A stretch of DNA of 64,000 nucleotides, from positions 2,367,501-2,431,500 of the forward strand of contig NZ_CP166625.1 in NCBI RefSeq assembly GCF_041320595.1, written 5' to 3'. The notes under the pieces were generated by a model. The model made no database searches and was not told where the DNA came from. It saw only the letters and a list, made by a program, of their open reading frames with translations. This stretch comes from Pleomorphomonas sp. PLEO. Its GTDB lineage: Bacteria > Pseudomonadota > Alphaproteobacteria > Rhizobiales > Pleomorphomonadaceae. Below are positions 41,132 to 49,526 of the stretch, one piece after another (positions within the stretch are counted from its first letter, which is position 1; every line of letters begins with the position of its first letter). A program made the translations under genes and the position numbers.

Positions 41132-41878
41132 TCATGAAACGGGTTCGCCGAGAACGGCGGCGGTGATCGCCGCCACCTGCTCGGCAAGGCCGGGCGCGGC
41201 CAGCGGCCGGGGGTGGGGGAGGTCGATGTCGAAGACGGCGGTGAGGCGGCCCGCCTGCATGACGGCGACGCGGTCGGCAAGGCGCACCGCCTCGGCGATG
41301 TCGTGGGTGACCAGGATGGTGGTCAGCGGGCGCCGTAGCCGGATGGCGGCGAATTCGCCGTGGACGCGGCTGCGCGTCAGCGCGTCGAGGGCGCCGAACG
41401 GTTCGTCCAGCAGCAGGATGTCCGGATCGCGGCAGAGGGCGCGGGCGAGCGAGACGCGCTGGGCCATGCCGCCCGACAGCTGGTGCGGCCAGGCGTCGGC
41501 GAATGCGCCGAGGCCGACCATATCGAGGGCGTCGCCGATCCGCCGCTCGGCCTCGGTGCCGCTGGCGAAGCGCTTCAGCGCCAGGGCAAGGTTGCCGCGC
41601 ACCGTCTTCCACGGCATGAGGCGCGGCTCCTGAAAAACCATGCCGATCCGGGCGTCGTGGGTGGGGCCGTCCGGCGCGTGGAAGGTGATCGAGCCGGCAT
41701 CGGGGCTTTGCAGGCCGGCGACGTGGTGCAGTAGCGTGGTCTTGCCGCAGCCGCTGTGACCGACCACCGCCAGAAGTTCGCCCGCGGCAATGGCAAGGTC
41801 GATGCCGGCGAGCGCATCGATCGCCCGGCCGGAAATCTCGAAGCGGCGGCGGAGGCCGGCGATGGTCAGGGCGTACAT
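41132..41878 (-). CDS. ABC transporter ATPase (SsuB/TauB type)
   Basis: A 248-residue ATPase: Walker A GHSGCGKTT, Q-loop MVFQEPRLMPW, signature QLSGGMAQRVSLARAL, Walker B ILLLDEPFGALD, switch VTHDIAEAV. These are hallmarks of the nitrate/sulfonate/taurine uptake class. It starts 4 bases after the permease gene. Confidence 0.95.
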   Translation of the reverse strand: MYALTIAGLRRRFEISGRAIDALAGIDLAIAAGELLAVVGHSGCGKTTLLHHVAGLQSPDAGSITFHAPDGPTHDARIGMVFQEPRLMPWKTVRGNLALALKRFASGTEAERRIGDALDMVGLGAFADAWPHQLSGGMAQRVSLARALCRDPDILLLDEPFGALDALTRSRVHGEFAAIRLRRPLTTILVTHDIAEAVRLADRVAVMQAGRLTAVFDIDLPHPRPLAAPGLAEQVAAITAAVLGEPVS

Positions 41879-41881
41879 GGC

Positions 41882-42667
41882 TCAGCCCTCCAGCCCGCTG
41901 CTCTGGCCAGCTTCGCTTCGCCATGGCATCAGCCGGGCGGCGGCACGGCGGAACAGCCAGTCCGTCAGGGCGCCGAGCGCGGCGATGGCGAAGATGCCGA
42001 CGAAGACGCGGTCGGTGCGGGCCATTTCGCTGGCGTCGATGATCAGGTAGCCGAGGCCTGCCGAGGCGGCGACCAGTTCGGCGCCGACCAGCGCCCGCCA
42101 GCTGTAGCCGAAGCCGAGCCTCAGGCCGTTGACGATGCCGGGCAACGCCGCCGGCAGAAAGACGTGCAGGGCCGTTTCGCGGCGGGTGAGGTCGAGCGTG
42201 CGGGCCAGTTCGATCAGCTTGCCGTCGGCCTCGCGGATGCCGGCAAGAGCATTCATGTAGACGGGAAAGAAGCTTGCCAGCACGACGATGGTGAGCTTGG
42301 ACGCCTCACCGATGCCCAGCCAGAGAATCAGCAGCGGCACCAGCGCCAGCGGGGGCGTGACGCGCAGCGCTTCGAGAACCCAGCTGAGATAGCCGCCGAG
42401 CGGCGCGAAGATGCCGGTCAGAAAGGCAAGCGGCAGGGCGAGGGCGGCGGTGAGGGCAAAGCCGAACAGCACCCGCCACAGACTGGCGCCGATGTGCCGG
42501 AAAAGCTCTCCGTTGGCGATAAGTTCGCCGGCCGCTTCGGCGATGCGCCCTGGAGACGGCAACAGGTAGGCGTTGGTCATGCCGGCCGAGGAGGCGACCA
42601 GCCAGATGATCAACACCGACAGCGGCAGAATGGTCGGTCGCAGATTGCTTTTGCGTCTTATTTGCAT
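41882..42667 (-). CDS. ABC transporter permease (SsuC/TauC type)
   Basis: A 261-residue permease with about six predicted helices and the EAA-like loop ELARTLDLTRRETALHVFLP. The ATG at 42667 (MQIRRKSNLRPTILPLS) gives typical length. It is the first gene of a four-gene minus-strand operon: permease, ATPase, binding protein, FmdE-like protein. Confidence 0.93.
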   Translation of the reverse strand: MQIRRKSNLRPTILPLSVLIIWLVASSAGMTNAYLLPSPGRIAEAAGELIANGELFRHIGASLWRVLFGFALTAALALPLAFLTGIFAPLGGYLSWVLEALRVTPPLALVPLLILWLGIGEASKLTIVVLASFFPVYMNALAGIREADGKLIELARTLDLTRRETALHVFLPAALPGIVNGLRLGFGYSWRALVGAELVAASAGLGYLIIDASEMARTDRVFVGIFAIAALGALTDWLFRRAAARLMPWRSEAGQSSGLEG

Positions 42668-43093
42668 CAGCGATGAATGGCGGATCGCGGACCGGCAAGT
42701 CAATTACGCGGAATTCCGGATGGCGATGTCGGTAAACGCTTGTGTCGGTTGATATCTCGTCGCTGGCTTTCCATGTGGCGGCGGCTGGGAACGGCGGCCG
42801 ATTGGCACTTATGCTGCCCGCGACAGCTGTTCGCGGCGGCTCCTGGGAAGTGGTTGGGGCCGGTCCAAGTCAAGAGTGGGATGGGTACCTAAATTTTTGG
42901 CTTCCCTCTTCTACCCAGCTTTGACGTGCTATTATGCCCTTCCGGTCGCTCCAGCCATGGCTGTGCTCGCCACGGCTTTCCTGGCGAATTCATTCCCAGA
43001 ACCTGAACGACGCACCAGCCAGCATCCTGCTCGATCGCATCCGCGCCGAATGGGCGTGGCACCCAAGCCGGCGTGAGCCAGGAAGATAGAAGC
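42668..43093. other. Intergenic between the ABC operon and the 43-kb cassette
   Basis: This 426-base divergent spacer has no frame that resembles a protein family. It should contain promoters for both sides. GC content dips around 42870-42950. I recognised no repeats or attachment sites. Confidence 0.4.
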
Positions 43094-43441
43094 ATGACCG
43101 TCTACGAAAGCCAGCTTACGGAGGGGAACCTCAAGAATTACCATATCTATATCACGGCCATTCTCGGGCATCTGACGCCGCCGGCAAGCGATCCGTCGCC
43201 GGACGCGCCGGCCAAGGCCAAGCCGATGCCGAAGTCGATCCGCCTCGAATTCAACGATCTCAAGGTCAATGCCGAGATTCCGAAGTCTCGGCATGGCCGG
43301 CCGCGCAAGTTTTTTCGCGAGCATGGCTTCGTTAAGAGCTTTTTCGAACGAACCGGCGCCGTTGTCGGCGATACTGTGCTATTTGAAGAGGTCGTGCCGG
43401 CGCATTACCGCCTGAGCCTCAGGAAGGCCGCCGTCTCGTAA
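43094..43441 (+). CDS. Small protein, possible B3-like DNA-binding fold
   Basis: A 115-residue protein starting at 43094 behind AGGAAG. After a Pro/Ala-rich loop (about 28-45), the C-terminal half reads IRLEFNDL, then RPRKFFREHGFVKSFFERTG, then GDTVLFEEV and HYRLSLRK. That order (basic strand, helix, GD-x-V-x-F strand) recalls the pseudobarrel of plant B3 domains and EcoRII/BfiI-type DNA recognition domains. This is a weak, eye-level resemblance. It lies 15 bases before the next gene, forming a two-gene cassette. Confidence 0.6.
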   Translation: MTVYESQLTEGNLKNYHIYITAILGHLTPPASDPSPDAPAKAKPMPKSIRLEFNDLKVNAEIPKSRHGRPRKFFREHGFVKSFFERTGAVVGDTVLFEEVVPAHYRLSLRKAAVS

Positions 43442-43456
43442 TTAGCGGAGACGAAG

Positions 43457-43945
43457 ATGGCCAAGCCGGTTGCCGAATGGACGGACAGCGAACTTCAGAA
43501 CATCATCGACAACTATCGTCGCAAGGAGCTGACCTCCGACCCCTATTATCTCCAGGCGCTGGAGGACAAGGGACGCCGCAAGGGTGGTGGCCTCGAATTC
43601 GACAAGACGATGCATGCCGTGCTGAAGGCGGCGCGCGCTGGAAGTTATCTTTCCTACGCGCAGCTTGCCGAGGAGAGCGGCGTCGATTGGTCGAAAAAGC
43701 GCTCTGCCATGACCGGGCATCTCATCAGCTTGCTTGAATTCTCGCACCGCAAGGGCTGGCCGCTGCTCAGCGCCATCATCGTCAACCAGCAGAAGCTCAA
43801 AAGCGGTGAGATGGACCCGGCAGCGCGCAAGGGATTTGTGACCGCCGCGGCCGACCTCGGCTATGTGGTCGAGGACGATATGACCTTCATGCGGGAACAG
43901 CAGCAAGCCGTCTTCGATTGGGCCAAGTCGTATCAGGACGTGTGA
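43457..43945 (+). CDS. Conserved-looking protein of unknown function (162 aa)
   Basis: I do not recognise the family. The protein opens WTDSELQNIIDNYRRKELTS, then has a probable winged-helix segment (GSYLSYAQLAEESGVDWSKK; MTGHLISLLEFSHRKGWPLL) followed by SAIIVNQ, GFVTAAADLGY and FMREQQQAVFDWAKS. There is no signal peptide or membrane segment. It is paired with the B3-like gene just upstream. The pair might regulate or recognise DNA, for instance as part of restriction or defence, but no nuclease or methylase motif is visible. Confidence 0.6.
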   Translation: MAKPVAEWTDSELQNIIDNYRRKELTSDPYYLQALEDKGRRKGGGLEFDKTMHAVLKAARAGSYLSYAQLAEESGVDWSKKRSAMTGHLISLLEFSHRKGWPLLSAIIVNQQKLKSGEMDPAARKGFVTAAADLGYVVEDDMTFMREQQQAVFDWAKSYQDV

Positions 43946-43989
43946 TAGCAATTCGCGAAGATGCTGACGCATCCGCTCATTGAGCCATC

Positions 43990-44028
43990 GCCGATTTCTC
44001 ATTTGCATCAGGGGCATGAGAAATCGGC
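43990..44028. repeat. Perfect 13-bp inverted repeat (hairpin A)
   Basis: GCCGATTTCTCAT (43990-44002) and ATGAGAAATCGGC (44016-44028) are perfect reverse complements around 13 bases. There is no T-run. It lies 45 bases after the unknown two-gene cassette. Confidence 0.8.
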
Positions 44029-44035
44029 AAGCAGA

Positions 44036-44068
44036 ATACCAAGAGGCATTTTCAATGCATCTTGGTAT
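44036..44068. repeat. Long imperfect hairpin (hairpin B)
   Basis: ATACCAAGA (44036-44044) pairs with TCTTGGTAT (44060-44068), and inside GCATT (44046-44050) pairs with AATGC (44054-44058) around TTC. The stem is about 15 bp with one mismatch and follows hairpin A by 7 bases. Confidence 0.8.
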
Positions 44069-44123
44069 GACGCGTTCGTTCTGAGCGCGCGGGGCACTGC
44101 CCCGCCTCTCGCTCACCTATAGC

Positions 44124-44816
44124 TCAGGCGAAAATGGCGGGCATTTCGGCGGCGAGTTCCTGGATGGTCTTCAGCACTTCCTTGAGGTGATGGCGCATGG
44201 CCGCCTCGGCGCGGTCGGGGTCTTGCGTTTCGATCGCCTTGAAGATTTCGGCGTGCTGGTCAGTGAGCAGCAGAAGGTGCGCCTTGTTGGGAAGGCTGAG
44301 GAAGCGGACGCGGTCCATCTGCCCCTTGACGCTCTGGATGAGGCGCCAGGCCCGGGGCATGCCGGTGCCTTCGCTGATGGCGCGGTGAAAGGCCTCGTCG
44401 AGCGGCATGTAGTCTTCCGGCAGGCCGGCGGTGGCAGCCTGATGCTGCGCGTCGAGCAGGCGAGACAAGTCGCGGATCAGGGCCGGCGAAGGCTGTTCGG
44501 CGGCCCGGCGGGCGACGGCGGCCTCCAGGGCTTCCCTCAGGAACTGCGCCTCCATGACCTCGGCGACCTTGATCGGCGACACGACGGTGCCGCGCTGCGG
44601 AAAAACGTCGACCAGGGTCTCGTCGGCCAGGCGAATGAGCGCTTCACGCACCGGCGTGCGGCTGACGCCGAGGCGCAACGCCAGTTCCTTCTCGCTCAGG
44701 GCCTCGTTGGGCTTGAAGGCGAGACAGATGATCATCCGCTTCAAGAGGCTGTAGACCTGAGCCCCGATGGGCTGCTTGGGGTCGAGCTCGTAACCGGCGG
44801 CGGCAGTTGGCAGCAC
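44124..44816 (-). CDS. GntR-family (FadR/FCD) regulator of hexuronate genes
   Basis: A 230-residue regulator. The GTG at 44816 has GGAGA 6 bases before it; an ATG at 44843 is an alternative start. The winged helix is ALSEKELALRLGVSRTPVREAL with the wing FPQRGTVVSPI. The FCD sensor (about 95-220) has the metal-binding His/Asp pattern (LDEAFHRAISEG; DQHAEIFKAI; MRHHLKEVL). It sits next to uxuA and is probably the local UxuR/ExuR-type repressor, sensing a hexuronate or its product. Confidence 0.9.
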   Translation of the reverse strand: MLPTAAAGYELDPKQPIGAQVYSLLKRMIICLAFKPNEALSEKELALRLGVSRTPVREALIRLADETLVDVFPQRGTVVSPIKVAEVMEAQFLREALEAAVARRAAEQPSPALIRDLSRLLDAQHQAATAGLPEDYMPLDEAFHRAISEGTGMPRAWRLIQSVKGQMDRVRFLSLPNKAHLLLLTDQHAEIFKAIETQDPDRAEAAMRHHLKEVLKTIQELAAEMPAIFA

Positions 44817-44839
44817 GTGCGTTCTCCATTGAGATACTA

Positions 44840-44857
44840 CCATGGCATAAGCCATGG
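44840..44857. promoter_or_regulatory. Palindrome upstream of the GntR gene
   Basis: CCATGGC (44840-44846) and GCCATGG (44851-44857) form a perfect inverted repeat around ATAA, immediately upstream of the GTG start. It may be an autoregulatory site. Confidence 0.4.
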
Positions 44858-45033
44858 AGGCCGTCCAGCTGGATCGCGCCGATAGGGCGGAGGCCGGCGA
44901 AGCTGTTGGTATAACGGTCAAAACCGGCGAGGGACGAAAGCCGGCAATGGTCGTCGCCGATATCTGCCGCCGCTCGATACACCGCTTCGGCAAATATCGG
45001 AATCCGAACAAACGCCAGCCGTCCTCCGCCGCG

Positions 45034-46224
45034 TCAGGAGACGCGGCCGGAGCGGAAGGCCTCGATGGTCTTGATGGCCCCCCTGAGTTCGGCGAGCCCC
45101 TTCAGGCGGCCGACGAAGGAATAGCCGGGATTGGATTTCTGGCCGATGTCGTCGCCCATCAGATGGCCGTGGTCGGGCCGGAAGGGGATCTGGGCGTCCG
45201 TCCGACCGACCGACCGGCGGCGCTCCTCCTCGCTCAGGATAGCCGCCGCGACGGAAATCAGATCGGTGTCGCCGCCGAGATGGTCGGCCTCGTAGAAGGA
45301 ACCGTCCGACTCGTGGGTAACGTTGCGGAGGTGGACAAAGTGGATGCGCGGGGCAAATTCCTTGGCCATGGCGACGAGGTCGTTGTCGAGATTGGAGCCG
45401 AAGGAGCCGGTGCAGAGCGTCAGGCCGCAGGCCTCCTGAGGCACAGCCTTGAACATCGCCCTGACGTCCTCGGCCGTCGACATGACGCGCGGCAGGCCGA
45501 AAATCGGGAAGGACGGATCGTCGGCGTGGATGCACAGGCGGGCGCCTTCCTCCTCGGCCACCGGCGTGATCTCGCGCAGGAATTCGGTGAGGTTGGCGCG
45601 CAGGTCGTCGGGGCTGATGCCCGAATAGAGTTCCAGCATGTCGCGGAAGCTGTCGCGGGTGTAGGCGAAGTCGCGGGCCGGCAGCCAGTCGATCAGGTTG
45701 CGCTCCAGCTCGGCGACTTGATCGGCGCTCTTGGCATCGAAGCGTGCCTTGGCGGCGGCGATCAGGTGGGTGCTGTAGCTCGCCTCGGCCGCCTTGCGCT
45801 TCAGCACGAACAGATCATAAGCGGCGAAATCCACCTTGTCGTAGCGGAGCGCGAAGCCGCCGTTGGGCAGCTTGAACATCAGGTTGGTACGGCTCCAGTC
45901 GGTGATGACCATGAAGTTGTAGCAGATGGTCTTGATGCCGGACCGGGCGACGTTGCGGATCGACTGCTTGTAATTGTCGATCTTTTCCCGGTAGTTGCCG
46001 GTGCGGGTCTTGATCTCCTCGCCGACGCCGATGCTTTCGACCACCGACCAGGTGAGCCCAGCGGATTCCACAACGGCCTTGCGCTTTTCGATCTCGTCCA
46101 CCGACCACACCTGCCCCTGGTTCATGTGGTGGAGGGCAGTGACGATGCCGGTGGCGCCCGCCTGCCGCGCCTTCTGAAGGCTGACGGGGTCATCGGGGCC
46201 GAACCAGCGCCAGGTCTCGATCAT
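45034..46224 (-). CDS. uxuA: Mannonate dehydratase
   Basis: A 396-residue TIM-barrel enzyme that dehydrates D-mannonate to 2-keto-3-deoxygluconate. The ATG at 46224 follows GGAGG. It opens IETWRWFGPDDPVSLQKARQ; metal and active-site regions include LCIHADDPSFPIFGLPR, LCTGSFGSN, FVHLRN and RPDHGHLMGDD. It is the third enzyme in the glucuronate route of this cluster, following uxaC and uxuB on the same strand. Confidence 0.96.
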   Translation of the reverse strand: MIETWRWFGPDDPVSLQKARQAGATGIVTALHHMNQGQVWSVDEIEKRKAVVESAGLTWSVVESIGVGEEIKTRTGNYREKIDNYKQSIRNVARSGIKTICYNFMVITDWSRTNLMFKLPNGGFALRYDKVDFAAYDLFVLKRKAAEASYSTHLIAAAKARFDAKSADQVAELERNLIDWLPARDFAYTRDSFRDMLELYSGISPDDLRANLTEFLREITPVAEEEGARLCIHADDPSFPIFGLPRVMSTAEDVRAMFKAVPQEACGLTLCTGSFGSNLDNDLVAMAKEFAPRIHFVHLRNVTHESDGSFYEADHLGGDTDLISVAAAILSEEERRRSVGRTDAQIPFRPDHGHLMGDDIGQKSNPGYSFVGRLKGLAELRGAIKTIEAFRSGRVS

Positions 46225-46258
46225 GGTGGGGTCCTCCAGAAAAACGGATCGCCTGAAA

Positions 46259-47767
46259 TCAGCGGAACAGGAAAGCGGTGAGCGTGGCGGGTACGCCACG
46301 GGTGAGAAGGCTTCTGAGGTGTTGGGTCGTCGCCTTGCGGAACGGGGCGTTGCCGGATATCGCGGCCGGGAAGATCTCGCTTATGGCGAACAGCGCGTCG
46401 GCCAGCGCCACCGGGTCGTCGCCATGCTCGCCGGCGATCGCCGTCAGGCGCGCGGCCATGGGGTCGGCCACCGTCCAGCTCCGCCCGTTGCCGTCGGACC
46501 CACGCAGGAAGGCCATCCAGGCGGCAACCGTCAGCGGCACCACCCGTGGCGCCTTGCCTTCGGCGATGCGCGTGGTTGCCGGAACGAGCAGGCGCGGCCC
46601 GAGCTTCTGCGAGCCGTCGGACGATATCTGCAAGGTGAGGTGGCGGATGCCGGGATTGCGGAAGCGCGCCTCGAGGTCGCCGGTATAGGCGACAACGTCG
46701 GTGCCCGGCACTGGCGGCACGGTGGGGATGAGGTCGTCGTCCCACAGGTGACGGATCACCTTGGGCAGCAGCGGATCGGCCATGGCGTCGGCGACGGTTT
46801 CAATGCCGGCGAGCACGCTGAGATAGGCCAGCGTCGAATGGGCGCCGTTGAGGCAGCGGAGCTTCATCGTCTCGAAGGGATGGACGTTGGCGGTCAGGAT
46901 GGCGCCGACCTGATCCCAGGCCGGCCGACCGTTGGGGAAATTGTCCTCGATCACCCACTGGTGGAACGGCTCGGCCACCACCGGCCACGCGTCGGTCATG
47001 CCGAGTCCGGCGGTCACAATGGCCCGATCGGTATCGTTGGTGGCCGGGGTGATGCGGTCGACCATCGACGAGGGAAAGGCAACGTGGTCGGCGATCCACT
47101 CGCCGAGGTCGGGATCGCTGAGTTCGGCAAAGCGGGCCACCACGGCCCGGGTGACCTTGCCGTTTTGCGGCAGATTGTCGCAGGAAAGCACGGTAAACGG
47201 CGGCACGCCGGCCTTCCGTCTGAGGCGCAACGCCTCGGCGATCAGACCGGGCAGGCTGCGCGGCCGCGTGGGATCGGCGAGATCGGCCGTGACCATCGGA
47301 TGCGCCTCGTTGAGGCGGCCGGTGGCCGGATCGTAGCAATAGCCCTTTTCGGTCACGGTGATGGTGACGACGCGGATCTCGGGTTTGACCATCAGCGCCA
47401 GCACTTCGTCGAACTGATCGCCAGCACTCATGACGTCCAGGAAGGCGCCGATCACCCGGAGCTTGTCGACGCCGTCTTCGCGGGACAGCAGCGTGTAGAG
47501 CCCGTCTTGCGGCTTGAGGGCCTCGATGATCTCGGGCGAGCGGAAATTGACGCCCACGATTCCCCAATCGGTGGCCCCTAGCGCCAAGACATCATCGGTA
47601 TAGACGCCGAGATGGGATCGGCAGAAGGCGCCGAGCCCCAGGTGGACGATACCGGCCGTCACCTTCTTCCTGTCGTAACCGGGACGGGCGACGGCGGCGG
47701 GAAGCTTGGCGAGGCGGGCATTGCCGAGGCGCTTGGCAGCGGTAGGCTTCGGCTTGGAACTGGACAT
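46259..47767 (-). CDS. uxuB: Fructuronate reductase (mannitol dehydrogenase family)
   Basis: A 502-residue NAD-dependent long-chain dehydrogenase. The NAD motif is IVHLGLGAFCRSHLGVY. Catalytic segments are VLSCDNLPQNG, VDRITPAT, and the lysine region ETMKLRCLNGAHSTLAYLS. In this setting it reduces D-fructuronate to D-mannonate. The same family includes mannitol and tagaturonate enzymes, but the flanking uxuA and uxaC favour fructuronate. The start at 47767 gives normal length. Confidence 0.92.
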   Translation of the reverse strand: MSSSKPKPTAAKRLGNARLAKLPAAVARPGYDRKKVTAGIVHLGLGAFCRSHLGVYTDDVLALGATDWGIVGVNFRSPEIIEALKPQDGLYTLLSREDGVDKLRVIGAFLDVMSAGDQFDEVLALMVKPEIRVVTITVTEKGYCYDPATGRLNEAHPMVTADLADPTRPRSLPGLIAEALRLRRKAGVPPFTVLSCDNLPQNGKVTRAVVARFAELSDPDLGEWIADHVAFPSSMVDRITPATNDTDRAIVTAGLGMTDAWPVVAEPFHQWVIEDNFPNGRPAWDQVGAILTANVHPFETMKLRCLNGAHSTLAYLSVLAGIETVADAMADPLLPKVIRHLWDDDLIPTVPPVPGTDVVAYTGDLEARFRNPGIRHLTLQISSDGSQKLGPRLLVPATTRIAEGKAPRVVPLTVAAWMAFLRGSDGNGRSWTVADPMAARLTAIAGEHGDDPVALADALFAISEIFPAAISGNAPFRKATTQHLRSLLTRGVPATLTAFLFR

Positions 47768-47819
47768 TTGATTGAGTCCTGAGTGGTGGCGGCCCGGCGG
47801 GGCCCGCTCTTCACATGGT

Positions 47820-49238
47820 CTAGAGACGATAGGCCTTTTTAGCGAGGCGGTACGCAAGGTCGTGCGCCACTTCGCGCGCGTCGTCGAGGCCCAGCCGATG
47901 CTCGGCGACGAGACGGGCGAGGAAACCGCAGTCGACGCGGCGGGAAACGTCGTGGCGGGCCGGGATCGACAGGAAGGCGCGGGTGTCGTCGTTGAAGCCG
48001 ACGGTGTTGTAGAAGCCCGCCGTCTCCGTCACCTGCTCGCGGTAGCGGCGCATGCCCTCGGGGCTGTCGTGGAACCACCAGGCCGGGCCGAGGCGCAGGG
48101 CAGGGTAATGGCCGGCCAGCGGTGCCAGTTCGCGGGCATAGACCGTCTCGTCGAGCGTGAAGACGATGATGGTGAGGTCGGCCCGATTGCCGAAGCGGGC
48201 CAACAGCGGCCTCAATTCCTCGACATAGCCGGTGGGGCCGGGGATGTCGGCGCCCTTGTCCTTGCCGAAGGTGCTGTATATCTCCGGGTTGTGGTCGCGC
48301 CGAGAACCCGGGTGGATCTGTATGACCAAGCCGTCGACGGTGGACATCTGAACCATCTCGGTCAGCATCTGTCCGCGGAATAATTCGGCGTCCTCGGCCG
48401 ATGCGCCACCGGCGCGAACGCGGGCGTAGAGCGCGGCGGCATCTTCGGCCTGAAGGTCGGCGGTGCGGGCCGTCGGGTGGCCATGGTCGCTCGACGTGGC
48501 TCCGCCCACCTCGATGAAATAGCGGCGGCGGTCGGCGAGCGCGGCGAGATAGCCTTGATAGCTCGAGGTGTCCTGGCCGGTGATGCGGCCGAGCGTTTGA
48601 AGATTGTCGGCAAAGCTAGGGAAGGCCGGATCGACCACCGGGTCGGGCCGGAAGGCGGTGACGACGCGTCCCTTCCAGCCGCTCTGACGGATCTTGCGGT
48701 GATGGCGGAGATCGTCGAGCGGGCTTTCGGTGGTGGCGATCACCTCGATGTTGAAGCGCTCGAACAGGGCGCGCGGCCGGAACTCCGGCTTGTCCAGCGC
48801 GGCGGCGATGGTGTCGTAGAGCCGGTCGGCGTTGTGAGCCGATGGCACTTCGGTGATGCCGAACACCGTCTGGAAGGCGTGGGTCAGCCAGATATAGGAG
48901 GGGGTGCCGCGATAGAGGTGGAAGTTCTCGGCGAGGATGCGCCAGATCTTGCGCTTGTCGGTCTCCACCGGCCCGCCGTCGAGGCGGGGTACGCCGACCT
49001 GTTCCGGCCGGATGCCTTGGGAATAGAGCATGCGGTGGACGTAATGATCGGGGATGACGAACAGCGTCGCCGGATCGGCGAAGGGCTGGTCGTCGGCAAA
49101 CCAGGATGGGTCGGTATGGCCGTGCGGGCTGACGATCGGCAGATTGGCGACGCCGGCATAAAGATCGCGCGCGATGGCGCGCGTCGCCGGGTCTGCCGGA
49201 AACAACCGGTCGGGGTGAAGGGTGAACGCCTCGGACAT
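47820..49238 (-). CDS. uxaC: Glucuronate isomerase
   Basis: A 472-residue amidohydrolase-fold isomerase (D-glucuronate to D-fructuronate, or galacturonate to tagaturonate). Marks are LPIVSPHGHTDPSWFADD (metal His pair), FNIEVIATTESPLDDL, MVQMSTVDGLVIQIHPG and GFNDDTRAFLSIPARHD. It is the first gene of the minus-strand uxaC-uxuB-uxuA set. The spacer to the TRAP genes (49239-49526) is a shared divergent control region. Confidence 0.96.
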   Translation of the reverse strand: MSEAFTLHPDRLFPADPATRAIARDLYAGVANLPIVSPHGHTDPSWFADDQPFADPATLFVIPDHYVHRMLYSQGIRPEQVGVPRLDGGPVETDKRKIWRILAENFHLYRGTPSYIWLTHAFQTVFGITEVPSAHNADRLYDTIAAALDKPEFRPRALFERFNIEVIATTESPLDDLRHHRKIRQSGWKGRVVTAFRPDPVVDPAFPSFADNLQTLGRITGQDTSSYQGYLAALADRRRYFIEVGGATSSDHGHPTARTADLQAEDAAALYARVRAGGASAEDAELFRGQMLTEMVQMSTVDGLVIQIHPGSRRDHNPEIYSTFGKDKGADIPGPTGYVEELRPLLARFGNRADLTIIVFTLDETVYARELAPLAGHYPALRLGPAWWFHDSPEGMRRYREQVTETAGFYNTVGFNDDTRAFLSIPARHDVSRRVDCGFLARLVAEHRLGLDDAREVAHDLAYRLAKKAYRL

Positions 49239-49526
49239 TGGTCTCAAACTCCCATCCTGCCTCGCCGTTTTGGGACCGGCGAGACAACTGCTTTCCTCTC
49301 CGGCACCAAATACGGTTTTCACCGCCCCGCCCATTCACAAATGGGTCGGTCCATCCTTGTGGTTGCTGGAGGCTCCTCCGTCCTCGGCCCGTGGGCCTGT
49401 CTCCTCCGAGTGGACGCCGGCCTTCAGTTTTCGATTGCCGATACCATTCTAGACGTCTACCATACTACTCGTCAACGAGGCGCGTGGTGGAGGAACGGCG
49501 CGCGCCGTATCGTTTGGGAGGAACCC
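49239..49526. promoter_or_regulatory. Divergent control region of uxaC and TRAP operons
   Basis: These 288 bases have no supported gene. Around 49441-49470 lies TACCATTCTAGACGTCTACC: a perfect 10-bp palindrome TAGACGTCTA flanked by two direct TACCAT half-sites 16 bases apart. It is a plausible binding site for the GntR regulator, whose own leader also contains TACCAT at 44838-44843. Confidence 0.45.

Noticed and set aside
41088-41924. A 279-codon extension in front of the SsuA-like binding protein
   Set aside because: It lies over the ATPase gene in another frame. The GTG at 41087 with AGGAG and a signal peptide is the better start.
48477-49526. A 350-codon extension in front of the TRAP binding protein
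   Set aside because: It is antisense to uxaC. The real start is the ATG at 49527 with GGGAGGA and a signal peptide.
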